From positions 62,001 through 126,000 of IMG/VR virus record IMGVR_UViG_3300031951_000015: a stretch of 64,000 nt of DNA; one strand, 5' to 3'. The position numbers and the translations under genes were made by a program. Below are positions 21,663-29,996 of the stretch, one piece after another. The notes under the pieces were generated by a model. It made no database searches. It worked only from the letters and a program-made list of their open reading frames with translations, and had not been told where the DNA came from. Positions within the stretch are counted from its first letter, which is position 1; every line of letters begins with the position of its first letter. This DNA is from a virus.

Positions 21663-23447
21663 TTAATGGAAATCAGTCCACCCAACTCCAGTATATCCTT
21701 GAAATTTATTTGTATCCGTATTAAAAATAAATGCTCCAGCAACAGTTACTAAACCCACTCTTTGAGCAGTTGTTAGTCTTGGAGGTAACATATATGCTCT
21801 AGATCCAACGCCTTCACCGGGCAATAAACCTGGTGAAGATTTCCCAGCATCAGAAAAATCAACTGCAGAACGAACCGCTGTTGTTCCTACACCTACACCT
21901 CCAGATCCTCTTATATAAAGTACAGAATTATATAAGTTTGTTGTTGCATTATATTGGACAATTGATTTTCCTTCTATATACAATCCCTCACCATTAGTGG
22001 TTGTAGTTCCAATTCCAACGTTATCACTAATAGTTTGCCCAGAAACTTTTAAAGCGACGGTAGGAATTTGTGCTGTTCCAACTCCTACATTTCCAAAAAG
22101 GGCAGTTTTTTCTCTAACATCTAGATTAGCAATTGGGATGGTTGTTCCAATACCAACACTATTAACAACACTCAAATTACTTGATATACCAACATTAAAG
22201 AATGTGGATATTCCAGATGTATTGCTAATATTTTTATTGTTAAGGATCGTTGGTAAATCAAACGTTCCGGCTGATATTGTACCAAGTATATTTACATTTC
22301 CACTAAAAAATCCAGTTCCATTTGCATTAATTGTAACTCCAGTTCCAACTTGTAGATTTCCTTGTGGATCTGTATTCCCAATACCTAACCTTCCATCATA
22401 AGTTAGTGTCATTAATTCGACAAATGTTTGTCCATAGAACCAATTAAACCTACCAGTGCCAATTCCCATAGGACCAGCATGTAAGTACATACTGAAATCA
22501 CCAGTATCATTGTTTAAAATCTCAAGTGTCCTGTCTATATCACCAAATCTTAAAAGTGCTGTGCTTTTTCCTACTCCAACAGATTGACCAATACTAATTC
22601 TTGCATTTCCACTATTGGAAATAACTTCTAAGAGTGATCCAGATTCTTTTCTAATTTGCAATTCTGATGTTGGTAATGCTGTTCCAACACCAATTCTCCC
22701 AGAATTAAGAGCAGCAAATGCAGTTCCTCCAGTTCCAACATGAGATCTTGTAAATACTGTTGATACTCCAGTTGTTGAAAATCCACTATTAATTGAATTG
22801 ACTGTAATATCTGCTGTTGTTGTAATTGAAGATGCAGTTGATGCTATTCCAGTTAAATTTCCATAAAAACCCGTTGTTGCTGTTATAATTCCAACATTAA
22901 TATTTGATGGTAATCTTGCATTATCAATTGTTCCAGTTAATTGTGGAGCATTAAGACCAGTAAGACCAATACCAGAACCAGTGAAACTTGCTGCAGTTAT
23001 AATTCCAGAATATGATGCATTTCCATTTGAATTAATTGTAACTCCAGTTCCAATTTGTAAATTTCCTCTTGGAATCGTAGTTCCTATACCAACGCTGAAG
23101 GATGTAGAAATTGTAGAATTACTGCTGTTTACATACCATCCATCAACAGCAATTGCATAGATGTCAGTTAATCCAGATGCACTTCCTGAAAATAATTCTG
23201 CTGTAACAACACCAGAAACTGATACATTTTGTGTTACACTCAAAATTCCTACTGTTGTAACACCAGAAACATTTAGATCTTTTGTTACTGTAGCACCAGT
23301 AACTCTAGTATCGCCATAAACATTTAACAAATATTCGGTAGGAACGGAAGTTCCAATTCCCACCAAACCATTTGCATTTACAACGAAATTATCATCATCA
23401 ACTTGAACACCATTTCTAAGGTTAAATGACTTTCTATAATTTGCCAT
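21663..23447 (-). CDS. Repetitive tail fibre protein
   Basis: A 594-aa protein with many short beta repeats of the VGIGTxxP/LNVSGVTT type (NVSVSGVVTAELFSG, NVGIGTTIP, NLQVGTGVTINANGTG), as in phage fibre shafts. No enzyme motif. It starts MANYRKSFNLRNGVQVDDDN and is flanked by the halogenase and the giant S74 fibre. A GATAAATA late promoter lies 18 bp upstream. Confidence 0.75.
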   Translation of the reverse strand: MANYRKSFNLRNGVQVDDDNFVVNANGLVGIGTSVPTEYLLNVYGDTRVTGATVTKDLNVSGVTTVGILSVTQNVSVSGVVTAELFSGSASGLTDIYAIAVDGWYVNSSNSTISTSFSVGIGTTIPRGNLQIGTGVTINSNGNASYSGIITAASFTGSGIGLTGLNAPQLTGTIDNARLPSNINVGIITATTGFYGNLTGIASTASSITTTADITVNSINSGFSTTGVSTVFTRSHVGTGGTAFAALNSGRIGVGTALPTSELQIRKESGSLLEVISNSGNARISIGQSVGVGKSTALLRFGDIDRTLEILNNDTGDFSMYLHAGPMGIGTGRFNWFYGQTFVELMTLTYDGRLGIGNTDPQGNLQVGTGVTINANGTGFFSGNVNILGTISAGTFDLPTILNNKNISNTSGISTFFNVGISSNLSVVNSVGIGTTIPIANLDVREKTALFGNVGVGTAQIPTVALKVSGQTISDNVGIGTTTTNGEGLYIEGKSIVQYNATTNLYNSVLYIRGSGGVGVGTTAVRSAVDFSDAGKSSPGLLPGEGVGSRAYMLPPRLTTAQRVGLVTVAGAFIFNTDTNKFQGYTGVGWTDFH

Positions 23448-23464
23448 CTTATATGGTTTTTTAG

Positions 23465-26400
23465 TTATTTATCCGTAAGTTTTTGTTCAAGGTTTTCAAC
23501 CTTCGCAGAAAGTTCCTTGATTGCTTCAACAAGAAGTGGAACGACCTTATGATAATCAACTGCCAAGTAACCATTATCTCTTGTTACAACCGCCTCAGGA
23601 AGAACTTCAAGAACTTCTTGTGCGATTACTCCAACATCATTTCCTTCCTTGCCAGACTTTTCATTCCAAGTATAAGTATTACCACTAATGGAAAGAACTT
23701 TTGCAAGAGGATCATCAATTGGAGTAATATTATCTTTTAGTCTCTGGTCAGAGGTATAAAATGCAGTAATATCACCAGTTACATTTAAATCGGAATTGAT
23801 TTGAGTTGTTGTATTAATTGCTACCTTTGATCCAGATACTGCACTTAATTTAAGATCTCCAGATGATGTGTCAATTGTATTATCATCAGTTTGTGCTAAT
23901 TTAATATTTCCAAGTTGAACAGTAGAACAATTTAATGTGCCATTAATATAAACATTTTTACCAATTCCTACTCCACCAGAAATAATTAAATCCCCAGTTG
24001 TTGAAGAAGTAGACTCTGCTCCTTGTGTCAGTCTGACTGTATTATTAAATGTTGTTTGTGATTTTGCTCTAATTTCTTTATTAAATGTTACGGGACCATC
24101 AAACTGAGAAAGAACTTGTCCAGATGCACCACCTTCTACAAGTAATCTCTCTTTAATTGTAACTTCATCAAATACGGCACTTAAACGATTAGGATTTTCA
24201 CCAGTAACTGTTGGTTTTGGAATATCATAAGAAACAACCTCTCCACTTGCTGCAGATGTTTTGGTATTTCCATTATAAAAATCTCCAGAATTGTTCATTC
24301 CAGTATATACAACAATACCACCAGAACGTTCCTGAGAGTTCGCTAAAAAGTTTTCTTGATCATTTAGTGTTTTAACCTGAACTTGTGGCAATCCAGTCGA
24401 ATAGTTACCTGGACCATATCCAAGATATTCAAAGGTGTGCCCTGACGCACGAAGAATAGAAGGTCTTCTGAACTCAATTGCAATTGGATTAATTCTACGA
24501 ATCAACGAGTTGACATCATGATTTTCTTGAACTGTTCCAAGAGATCCACGAATTACAGTTGCAGAAGTATCATTACCACTGCTGGTAATTCTCATAATTT
24601 CATTATCAATTTGAATATAACATCCAAGTGGCAATCTTTGTGCTGTTCCAATACCAGTATGACTAATATTAATTGTGCTTCCTGTTGTTAACTCAGATGT
24701 TAAAATAAATGTTTGATTATCATAAAAAGAGACATTACGTGTTCCAAAATTTTCTCCATTTTCATCAGAAATTGCATTATTTGAAGAAAGTCCATGTTTT
24801 AAAACATATCCATTTGTTGCCGAAATTGAAGAGTTTGTAAGTGCTGTAAATGTCGTTACACTTTCTCTCTTATCGACAATGTAATCTCCTATATTATTAT
24901 TATTAGAATCAATTACACGGAAACGATTTCCAGAAAGAAGACCATGAGCATCGTAAGTTGTAAATGTTGTAATACCTGCTGAGGAGTTGTATGCTGTCCC
25001 GCTAATTCTAATTGATGAGTTAACGACAAAAGCGTATTGTCCAGTTTGTATTGTTGGATCTCCAACAGTTTTAGCGATTGCAATTGATGTTGAAGATCCA
25101 ATAGAAGTAATTCGATAATAACCATCTGTTACTGTTCCTGCACCGGTGATTTGAACAACGTCACCAATGTTTGTAGAAATTCCTGATGTTGAGACTGTGT
25201 AAAGAGCACCACTTCCAGCACCAATTTTACTTTGATCAAAATATAGAGATCCAGCAGTATAACCAGATCCAGGTGCCATAATTTCAACAGAAGTTACAAT
25301 TCCACTACTCACAATTACTTTTGAAGTTGCACCACTCCATGAACCTGTTTGAGATCCATTAAGAAGTTTAACATTATAATATGTTCCATTTGTATAAGAT
25401 GTTCCACCATTTGAAATTGAACCAGTTACAATTCCTGAAAGACCATGAAATCTTGCAAAAGTTAATGTTGCAATTCCAGAACTTGATTCAACAGAAGAAA
25501 TTGTAAGAGCAACTCCAACATTTTTAAGAGAGAGATCTGTTGTTTCACGTGTAATACTTTTCTTTAGATCATTTGTCTCAACCGCACCAATTGGAGCACG
25601 TTTTGCAAATGTTTTTGCTGCTTGAGGGTTATCATTTACATTATCTCTATCTAATTGAGGATATAAATCGACAGGTAATTGTCCATACTTAAGATTTGTA
25701 AAAAGATTTGCACTAATTGCATTACTTGAGTTTAAAACATATAAGTGATAAATTCCATCTTGTTGATTGAAAATATATGGAGAAATAATTTCATTTCTGT
25801 AAACAAATAAATTACTTTGCCAATCATTCCTTTCAAATCTTGGTAGATTTTGATCTCTAGTTGATGTTGTATCTGTAAATGTTCCAGCAGATTGTGTTAC
25901 GCCCGTAATTGTATTTGTTGTTGTATATCTAAAGGTATATGCATCAATAATATTAGATACAATGAATCTACCATTGTATCCAGAATCAAATCTTCCCGTA
26001 GAATTTGTTGAACTTTTAACATTTCTAATTGTTACTACTTCACCAACTTGAACATTATGTGGAAGTTCAGTTAATACCGTAACTACATTTGAACTTTCTG
26101 AACAAGATGCAATCAATCTTGGATTTTTTAAATATGCATAATCAGTGCTTGCAATGCTAGTTCTTGTAAAATCAGTGTCAGTTCTAACACCTGTAGTGCT
26201 GGATTCTTGAAGAATAAATCCCGTTTCTGGATCTTTTGCGTTTGCAAATTCTTTTGGAATAACAACTCTCAACTTATAAATTTTTTCGTCTAAACTTCTT
26301 TCATCAGAAATACGCTTCACATAAGCAAGATCTGTTGTTGGACCAAAAGTTATCGTTCCACCAATACTCAATGCATTATAAATTTCATTGTTTTGATTAA

Positions 26401-28675
26401 CGTGAATAAACCAGTTATTATTTTGACTATCAAATTGAATAGGTGATCCAAGTTCTCCAGATTCCCTGTCAGAAACTCTACTTAAAATGTGAAGATTTGT
26501 ACCACCTACAACTTGAATTGGTTTGTTTTGAAGAGCATTTGTATACGATGCTGCAAGTTTTACTGTATTATTATCTCCAGGATTAATTGCATAGTAAATT
26601 TGATGAGGATCAATATTTTCTGGCAAATCTCCATCATCACTTATGATTATGATCTTTTCACCCGTTAACAGATTGTTAGATCCAATTGTAAATGATGTCG
26701 TAAATCCAGTTGGAGGTGTAGTGGTTGCATCATAAAATTTAACAGAACTTGTTGTTCCTAATGCAGTTGTAAGTCCAGAAGAACTAATTGCATTATTACA
26801 CATGTAAATATTTGCTTCACTAGTTCCAGTTCCCAAAGGAACGTATAACTTATCATTTAATTTTGCACCGATTCGATATCCTTGTGTAAGAGATGATGGG
26901 GCAACATTAATTGAGTTAAATCCAAAAAGATAAAGGTGACTTGAGATACCAACTTGAGTTGTAAGTCCTACGTTTAAAGATAACCACTCAATGTTATCTT
27001 CAACAGAAGAAACTGATCTTGGTGTGACTATAGAGGTAATAAAAGCTTTATTATCCTTATCAAATGCTTCTTTTTTAAATCCAGAAGAATTTAATGAAAT
27101 TTGACCAAAGTTTGAGTTTGAGTTTGTAATTGATGCATCACCACCAGTTTCTGCATCAAAATGCTTATTAAATCCAATTGCAAATACAGAAACAATTTGA
27201 ATGAAAGCATCATTTGTAATTTTAATATGACTTGTTTCCCATCCTTGACGATAGATAGCGTCTGGATCTAAATGATAAACTCTATTTGTATCTGTTTGAG
27301 ATGCTCCATTTGGAAGATCTCCACCAGAAACAGTAGTGTAATCAATTTTTTCATAAGATCTAGAAGATTTATTATATTTTGCAAAGGCACGATCATCCTT
27401 TTGAAGAGATACTGCAGTAAATTGTGCAACAACGGTGCTTCTAAATCCTGATGCTTTGCTACCATCAGCATGAAGACCATTCATACCCCAGACAGAGCGT
27501 AATGAACAGTTAAAAATGTAAGGGGATGCGCCAGATACAGTATCAGTCTCAACTGTTACTGTCGCTCCGGCAGCACTTGGACTTGGAATTGTAGGAACTG
27601 TTGAAAGAAGGTAAGTAAATGATGTTGAACTTAAAACAGATTGAACAGTTGTTGAAACATTATAAACCCCTACACCAACTCCTTTAACTTTAATTGGAGT
27701 ACCTACGTTTAAACCATGCTCTGTTGTGGTTGTAACTGTAACACGTGCGTCTGCAACACTGCCATTACCAGAAAATATTGAAGCAATTGTAATTGGATCT
27801 GAAGCAAAAGCACCGACAATTTGAAACTCTGGATCTCTCTTTGCAAAACCAAGAGGATTCGTTGGATATTTATCTTCTGCTTTAATTTCACGATATGCAT
27901 TATAAGCATTTGAGACTTTGCTATAATACATATCAAGATCGGTGAGACCTGTTGCAGTTCCACCAGCACCACCAATAGGCAATGTAATATTATTTACACC
28001 ATCACAAAATTCAAAACAAGTTACTTTATGGTGTGAAAAATTAGGTGTTGAGCGATAGATTGATGAAAAATCATCTGGATTTGTATATACCGTGCTACTT
28101 GCATCTGCATCAAAAATAGAAAATTGCCAAAAATAACAAGCACCAGTAATTCTAAAAATTGCAGATTTAGATACAGTATCATCTGTTGGATTTGGAACAT
28201 ATTTTGGACGAATTTTGGTCTTTCTTAAATCAAGACCAACAATAGAAGTTCCTCTTGGAACAACAACACCACCATACCAACTATTAAACTTATAAAGAAT
28301 ATTATCTTCTTGTGCAAGATCAAAGTTTGAATTTAATCCAAGTGAAAAAACATTTGTAGCAGTATCTTGACCACCAGATCGATTGACTGCTTTTGCTCCA
28401 CTGTTATTATAAACTGCATATCCAGGTCTATTATCAATTAAATGCTCACCGGGAAATAGTAAAATTGTGGTTTTTTCTACTAAATCATTATTATCTCCAG
28501 CAATATATGAGAATCTTGCCGCTTCTAATAATGCTCTTTGTATTGTTTTGAAAGGGCGAGCAAGAGAATTACCTTGATTCTCAATACTATCAGTTGAATC
28601 AAGATCATTTGGATTGACGTAAAGAATACGACCTTCTGTATTCTTGATAAAATTGTCAAGTTTATTCAGACCCAT
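23465..28675 (-). CDS. Giant virion structural/tail fibre protein with C-terminal S74 chaperone
   Basis: A 1736-aa protein, one of the largest in this phage type. The N-terminus (MGLNKLDNFIKNTEGRILYVNP) leads into a pectate-lyase-like beta-helical part (SLARPFKTIQRALLEA...), then long beta-repeat regions (GISTNIGDVVQITGAGTVTDGY-type). The last 110 residues form a peptidase-S74 intramolecular chaperone: SDQRLKDNI, then GVIAQEVLEVLPE and a C-terminal coiled coil. In known S74 fibres this domain trimerises the fibre and is cut off at the Ser in SDxRLK. A role as side or long tail fibre is inferred. Confidence 0.85.
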   Translation of the reverse strand: MGLNKLDNFIKNTEGRILYVNPNDLDSTDSIENQGNSLARPFKTIQRALLEAARFSYIAGDNNDLVEKTTILLFPGEHLIDNRPGYAVYNNSGAKAVNRSGGQDTATNVFSLGLNSNFDLAQEDNILYKFNSWYGGVVVPRGTSIVGLDLRKTKIRPKYVPNPTDDTVSKSAIFRITGACYFWQFSIFDADASSTVYTNPDDFSSIYRSTPNFSHHKVTCFEFCDGVNNITLPIGGAGGTATGLTDLDMYYSKVSNAYNAYREIKAEDKYPTNPLGFAKRDPEFQIVGAFASDPITIASIFSGNGSVADARVTVTTTTEHGLNVGTPIKVKGVGVGVYNVSTTVQSVLSSTSFTYLLSTVPTIPSPSAAGATVTVETDTVSGASPYIFNCSLRSVWGMNGLHADGSKASGFRSTVVAQFTAVSLQKDDRAFAKYNKSSRSYEKIDYTTVSGGDLPNGASQTDTNRVYHLDPDAIYRQGWETSHIKITNDAFIQIVSVFAIGFNKHFDAETGGDASITNSNSNFGQISLNSSGFKKEAFDKDNKAFITSIVTPRSVSSVEDNIEWLSLNVGLTTQVGISSHLYLFGFNSINVAPSSLTQGYRIGAKLNDKLYVPLGTGTSEANIYMCNNAISSSGLTTALGTTSSVKFYDATTTPPTGFTTSFTIGSNNLLTGEKIIIISDDGDLPENIDPHQIYYAINPGDNNTVKLAASYTNALQNKPIQVVGGTNLHILSRVSDRESGELGSPIQFDSQNNNWFIHVNQNNEIYNALSIGGTITFGPTTDLAYVKRISDERSLDEKIYKLRVVIPKEFANAKDPETGFILQESSTTGVRTDTDFTRTSIASTDYAYLKNPRLIASCSESSNVVTVLTELPHNVQVGEVVTIRNVKSSTNSTGRFDSGYNGRFIVSNIIDAYTFRYTTTNTITGVTQSAGTFTDTTSTRDQNLPRFERNDWQSNLFVYRNEIISPYIFNQQDGIYHLYVLNSSNAISANLFTNLKYGQLPVDLYPQLDRDNVNDNPQAAKTFAKRAPIGAVETNDLKKSITRETTDLSLKNVGVALTISSVESSSGIATLTFARFHGLSGIVTGSISNGGTSYTNGTYYNVKLLNGSQTGSWSGATSKVIVSSGIVTSVEIMAPGSGYTAGSLYFDQSKIGAGSGALYTVSTSGISTNIGDVVQITGAGTVTDGYYRITSIGSSTSIAIAKTVGDPTIQTGQYAFVVNSSIRISGTAYNSSAGITTFTTYDAHGLLSGNRFRVIDSNNNNIGDYIVDKRESVTTFTALTNSSISATNGYVLKHGLSSNNAISDENGENFGTRNVSFYDNQTFILTSELTTGSTINISHTGIGTAQRLPLGCYIQIDNEIMRITSSGNDTSATVIRGSLGTVQENHDVNSLIRRINPIAIEFRRPSILRASGHTFEYLGYGPGNYSTGLPQVQVKTLNDQENFLANSQERSGGIVVYTGMNNSGDFYNGNTKTSAASGEVVSYDIPKPTVTGENPNRLSAVFDEVTIKERLLVEGGASGQVLSQFDGPVTFNKEIRAKSQTTFNNTVRLTQGAESTSSTTGDLIISGGVGIGKNVYINGTLNCSTVQLGNIKLAQTDDNTIDTSSGDLKLSAVSGSKVAINTTTQINSDLNVTGDITAFYTSDQRLKDNITPIDDPLAKVLSISGNTYTWNEKSGKEGNDVGVIAQEVLEVLPEAVVTRDNGYLAVDYHKVVPLLVEAIKELSAKVENLEQKLTDK
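23466..23473 (-). promoter_or_regulatory. Late-type promoter
   Basis: GATAAATA on the minus strand, 18 bp before the 21663-23447 fibre gene. Confidence 0.5.
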
Positions 28676-28703
28676 TTTTATTGATTTTAACTCTTATTAT
28701 CTT

Positions 28704-28711
28704 CTATTTAG
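28704..28711 (-). promoter_or_regulatory. Late-type promoter for giant fibre
   Basis: CTAAATAG on the minus strand, 28 bp before the ATG of the 1736-aa protein. Confidence 0.45.
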
Positions 28712-29013
28712 TTAGTCAAATCTTCCTCATCATACTCATATTCTATCTCTTCTGGCATATCTTCAGGATTTTCTAACTCAACTGGAAAGAGACAGGGGTG
28801 TGCCTCCTCATCAATCAAGTAGAAAGAACTTCTATATAAATCGTCTGGTTCAAATGTGCGATTCTTATCTGCTTCTCTGCACAAATCTTGATCGTATAAG
28901 TGTCCCTCTGGCAACTCATCGAAGGTAAATGGAACAGAGTTGATAAAATACATCTTCACAATCATACTGCCGTCATTGTACCAGCAGTATGCAGAATCTA
29001 TACGATAAGACAT
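28708..29013 (-). CDS. Hypothetical acidic protein (101 aa)
   Basis: The start at MSYRIDSAYCWYNDGS is preferred because the longer frame begins inside the tRNA-Leu gene. The C-terminal third is very acidic (ENPEDMPEEIEYEYDEED). An AATAAATAT late-like box lies about 20 bp upstream. Unknown. Confidence 0.75.
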   Translation of the reverse strand: MSYRIDSAYCWYNDGSMIVKMYFINSVPFTFDELPEGHLYDQDLCREADKNRTFEPDDLYRSSFYLIDEEAHPCLFPVELENPEDMPEEIEYEYDEEDLTN

Positions 29014-29046
29014 AGGGGTTTTCCCATATCTTATATTTATTTTTAG

Positions 29047-29328
29047 TAGGAGCGGCGAGACTTGAACTCGCATAGCCGAAGCCGACGGATTTTCTTACCA
29101 CTACGACTTTCGCCGCCTCATAGAGTTTGTGGTCTGGACTATACCTTCACCATATCTTGTGATTTAGGTGCTCCCCGTCTAGTCTCTACACCTTCATCTT
29201 TCGATGCTTGGCTCGGTATTGCCATTTTACAGGTTTCACCGAATTTGAGGAGTTACACTCATGAGGTTTCCCAAATGAGGCTCAATTTTACATAAGTCCG
29301 TTGTGTCTACCAATTCCACCACGCTCCC
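29047..29328 (-). tRNA. tRNA-Leu(UAA) interrupted by a group I intron
   Basis: Exon 1 (29294-29328, 35 nt) and exon 2 (29047-29093, 47 nt) join to an 82-nt tRNA. The acceptor stem is GGGAGCG/CGCTCCT with a G-U closing pair and discriminator A. The D-stem is GTG/CAC, the anticodon stem ACGGA/TCCGT, and the loop CTTAAAA gives anticodon UAA. A 3-bp variable arm is capped by TTCG, and the T-arm is GCGAG/CTCGC with loop TTCAAGT. CCA is not encoded. The intron splits the anticodon after U34, the position used in cyanobacterial tRNA-Leu(UAA). UUA is a favoured codon in such AT-rich genomes. Confidence 0.93.
29094..29293 (-). ncRNA. Group I intron in tRNA-Leu(UAA) (IC3-like)
   Basis: A 200-nt intron. 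The 5' exon ends CUU and can pair with an internal guide GAG (about 29281-29283), giving the U-G pair of P1 at the splice site. The last intron base is G. Core elements are readable on the minus strand: P (AATTCGGTGAAACCT, 29232-29246), Q (AATACCGAGCCAAGC, 29206-29220), R (GAGACTAGACGG, 29175-29186) and S (AAGGTATAGTCC, 29136-29147). R GACTA pairs with S TAGTC as P7. No endonuclease ORF lies inside. The sequence style matches the ancient cyanobacterial tRNA-Leu intron, though it is shorter. Confidence 0.92.
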
Positions 29329-29341
29329 GTGATGTGAGACC

Positions 29342-29370
29342 ATTATAACTCAAAGAGTTGTAGTGGTCAA
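29342..29370 (-). promoter_or_regulatory. Early promoter of tRNA-Leu
   Basis: The minus strand has TTGACC, a 17-nt spacer and TATAAT (29342-29347), ending 13 bp before the tRNA-Leu 5' end. It fills the gap between the CAU tRNA and tRNA-Leu. Confidence 0.75.
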
Positions 29371-29371
29371 G

Positions 29372-29445
29372 TGCAGGTTGTGGGGATCGAACCCACCTTA
29401 GCCGAATTATGAGTTCGGTGCTTTCAACCAGAGAGCTAAACCTGC
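29372..29445 (-). tRNA. tRNA with CAU anticodon (Met or lysidine-type Ile)
   Basis: A 74-nt tRNA: acceptor GCAGGTT/AACCTGC with discriminator A, anticodon stem CCGAA/TTCGG with loop CTCATAA (anticodon CAU), T-arm GTGGG/CCCAC with loop TTCGATC. G1-C72 pairing rules out an initiator. Elongator Met and Ile2 (CAU made AUA-specific by lysidine) cannot be told apart by eye. Confidence 0.9.
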
Positions 29446-29449
29446 ACGA

Positions 29450-29521
29450 TGGGAACAGCGGGAGTTGAACCCGCGCTAAGCACTTATAAGGTGCCCGCTC
29501 TAACCATTAAGCTATGCTCCC
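29450..29521 (-). tRNA. tRNA-Ile(UAU)
   Basis: A 72-nt tRNA: acceptor GGGAGCA/TGTTCCC (one G-U) with discriminator A, D-stem GCT/AGC, anticodon stem GGCAC/GTGCT with loop CTTATAA (anticodon UAU, reading AUA), T-arm GCGGG/CCCGC with loop TTCAACT. Ile(UAU) is rare in bacteria, which normally read AUA with a modified CAU tRNA. Only 4 nt separate it from the CAU tRNA. Confidence 0.88.
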
Positions 29522-29538
29522 ATAAAAAACTCAGAGTA

Positions 29539-29712
29539 TCACTGAGCTTCGTTGTTTAATTCAGTGTGTATTCGTATCAGATCGTCGTCTGCGGGCATCA
29601 TTACTGCTGCCTTTCCATTCTCATCCACAATACCTAAAGTTTCTCCATTTTCAACTCGTCCCATCAGTTCATCAAACCTCTCTTGAAACTCTTCCACTGT
29701 GAAAATTTCCAT
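29539..29712 (-). CDS. Phd/YefM-like antitoxin (orphan)
   Basis: A 57-aa protein (MEIFTVEEFQERFDELMGRV, then ENGETLGIVDENGKAAVMMP). This matches the N-terminal beta/alpha DNA-binding fold of Phd/YefM antitoxins: FTVEEFQERFDE helix, V-x-NGE, VDENGKAAV-x-MP. No toxin gene is adjacent, so it may neutralise a host toxin or act as a repressor. An overlapping early (TGCTATAAT) and late (TATAAATA) promoter pair lies 7-19 nt upstream. Confidence 0.75.
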   Translation of the reverse strand: MEIFTVEEFQERFDELMGRVENGETLGIVDENGKAAVMMPADDDLIRIHTELNNEAQ

Positions 29713-29718
29713 TTCCGA

Positions 29719-29731
29719 TATTTATATTATA
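29719..29731 (-). promoter_or_regulatory. Overlapping early and late promoter boxes for the Phd-like gene
   Basis: On the minus strand TATAAT (29726-29731, preceded by TGC as an extended -10) overlaps a T4-type late box TATAAATA (29719-29726), so the gene may be expressed in both phases. The late start site would leave almost no leader. Confidence 0.5.
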
Positions 29732-29734
29732 GCA

Positions 29735-29935
29735 TCACTCGCCATAAACTGCAAGGTCTGCGTATTCAATTTGATCGGGTTCAAGATTAGCAGTGACAAC
29801 TTCAAGGACGTTCATAAACTCTTGAACAGTATCACATTCTACCAGACGCTCGTTGCCTTGATCACTCAGGAGCAAGAAGGTACGACTGCATACATCAATT
29901 ACAATGCCCTGTACGGTCTCTTGTGCAGTGCTCAT
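29735..29935 (-). CDS. Hypothetical protein (66 aa)
   Basis: MSTAQETVQGIVIDVCSRTFLLLSDQGNERLVECD..., a beta-rich N-terminal half and an acidic helix. It is the first gene after a perfect early promoter. Unknown. Confidence 0.75.
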   Translation of the reverse strand: MSTAQETVQGIVIDVCSRTFLLLSDQGNERLVECDTVQEFMNVLEVVTANLEPDQIEYADLAVYGE

Positions 29936-29960
29936 GGGGTGTTCCGTTGATTACCCCCAT

Positions 29961-29989
29961 ATTATAGGGGGTCTTGGTGCTGGTGTCAA
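29961..29989 (-). promoter_or_regulatory. Perfect sigma-70 early promoter
   Basis: TTGACA (29984-29989), a 17-nt spacer and TATAAT (29961-29966) on the minus strand, all consensus. The -10 lies in the loop of a CCCCC/GGGGG inverted repeat (29954-29971). It reads into the 29735 gene, the Phd-like gene and the tRNAs, giving this island early expression inside the late structural region. Confidence 0.85.
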
Positions 29990-29996
29990 GAGGTCT

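Noticed and set aside
29062-29295. 77-aa plus-strand ORF in the tRNA region
   Set aside because: It lies antisense to the tRNA-Leu exons and intron, which explain the sequence fully.
29372-29445. Initiator tRNA-fMet
   Set aside because: Position 1-72 is a G-C pair, whereas bacterial initiators have a mismatch there; kept as CAU tRNA of Met or Ile type.
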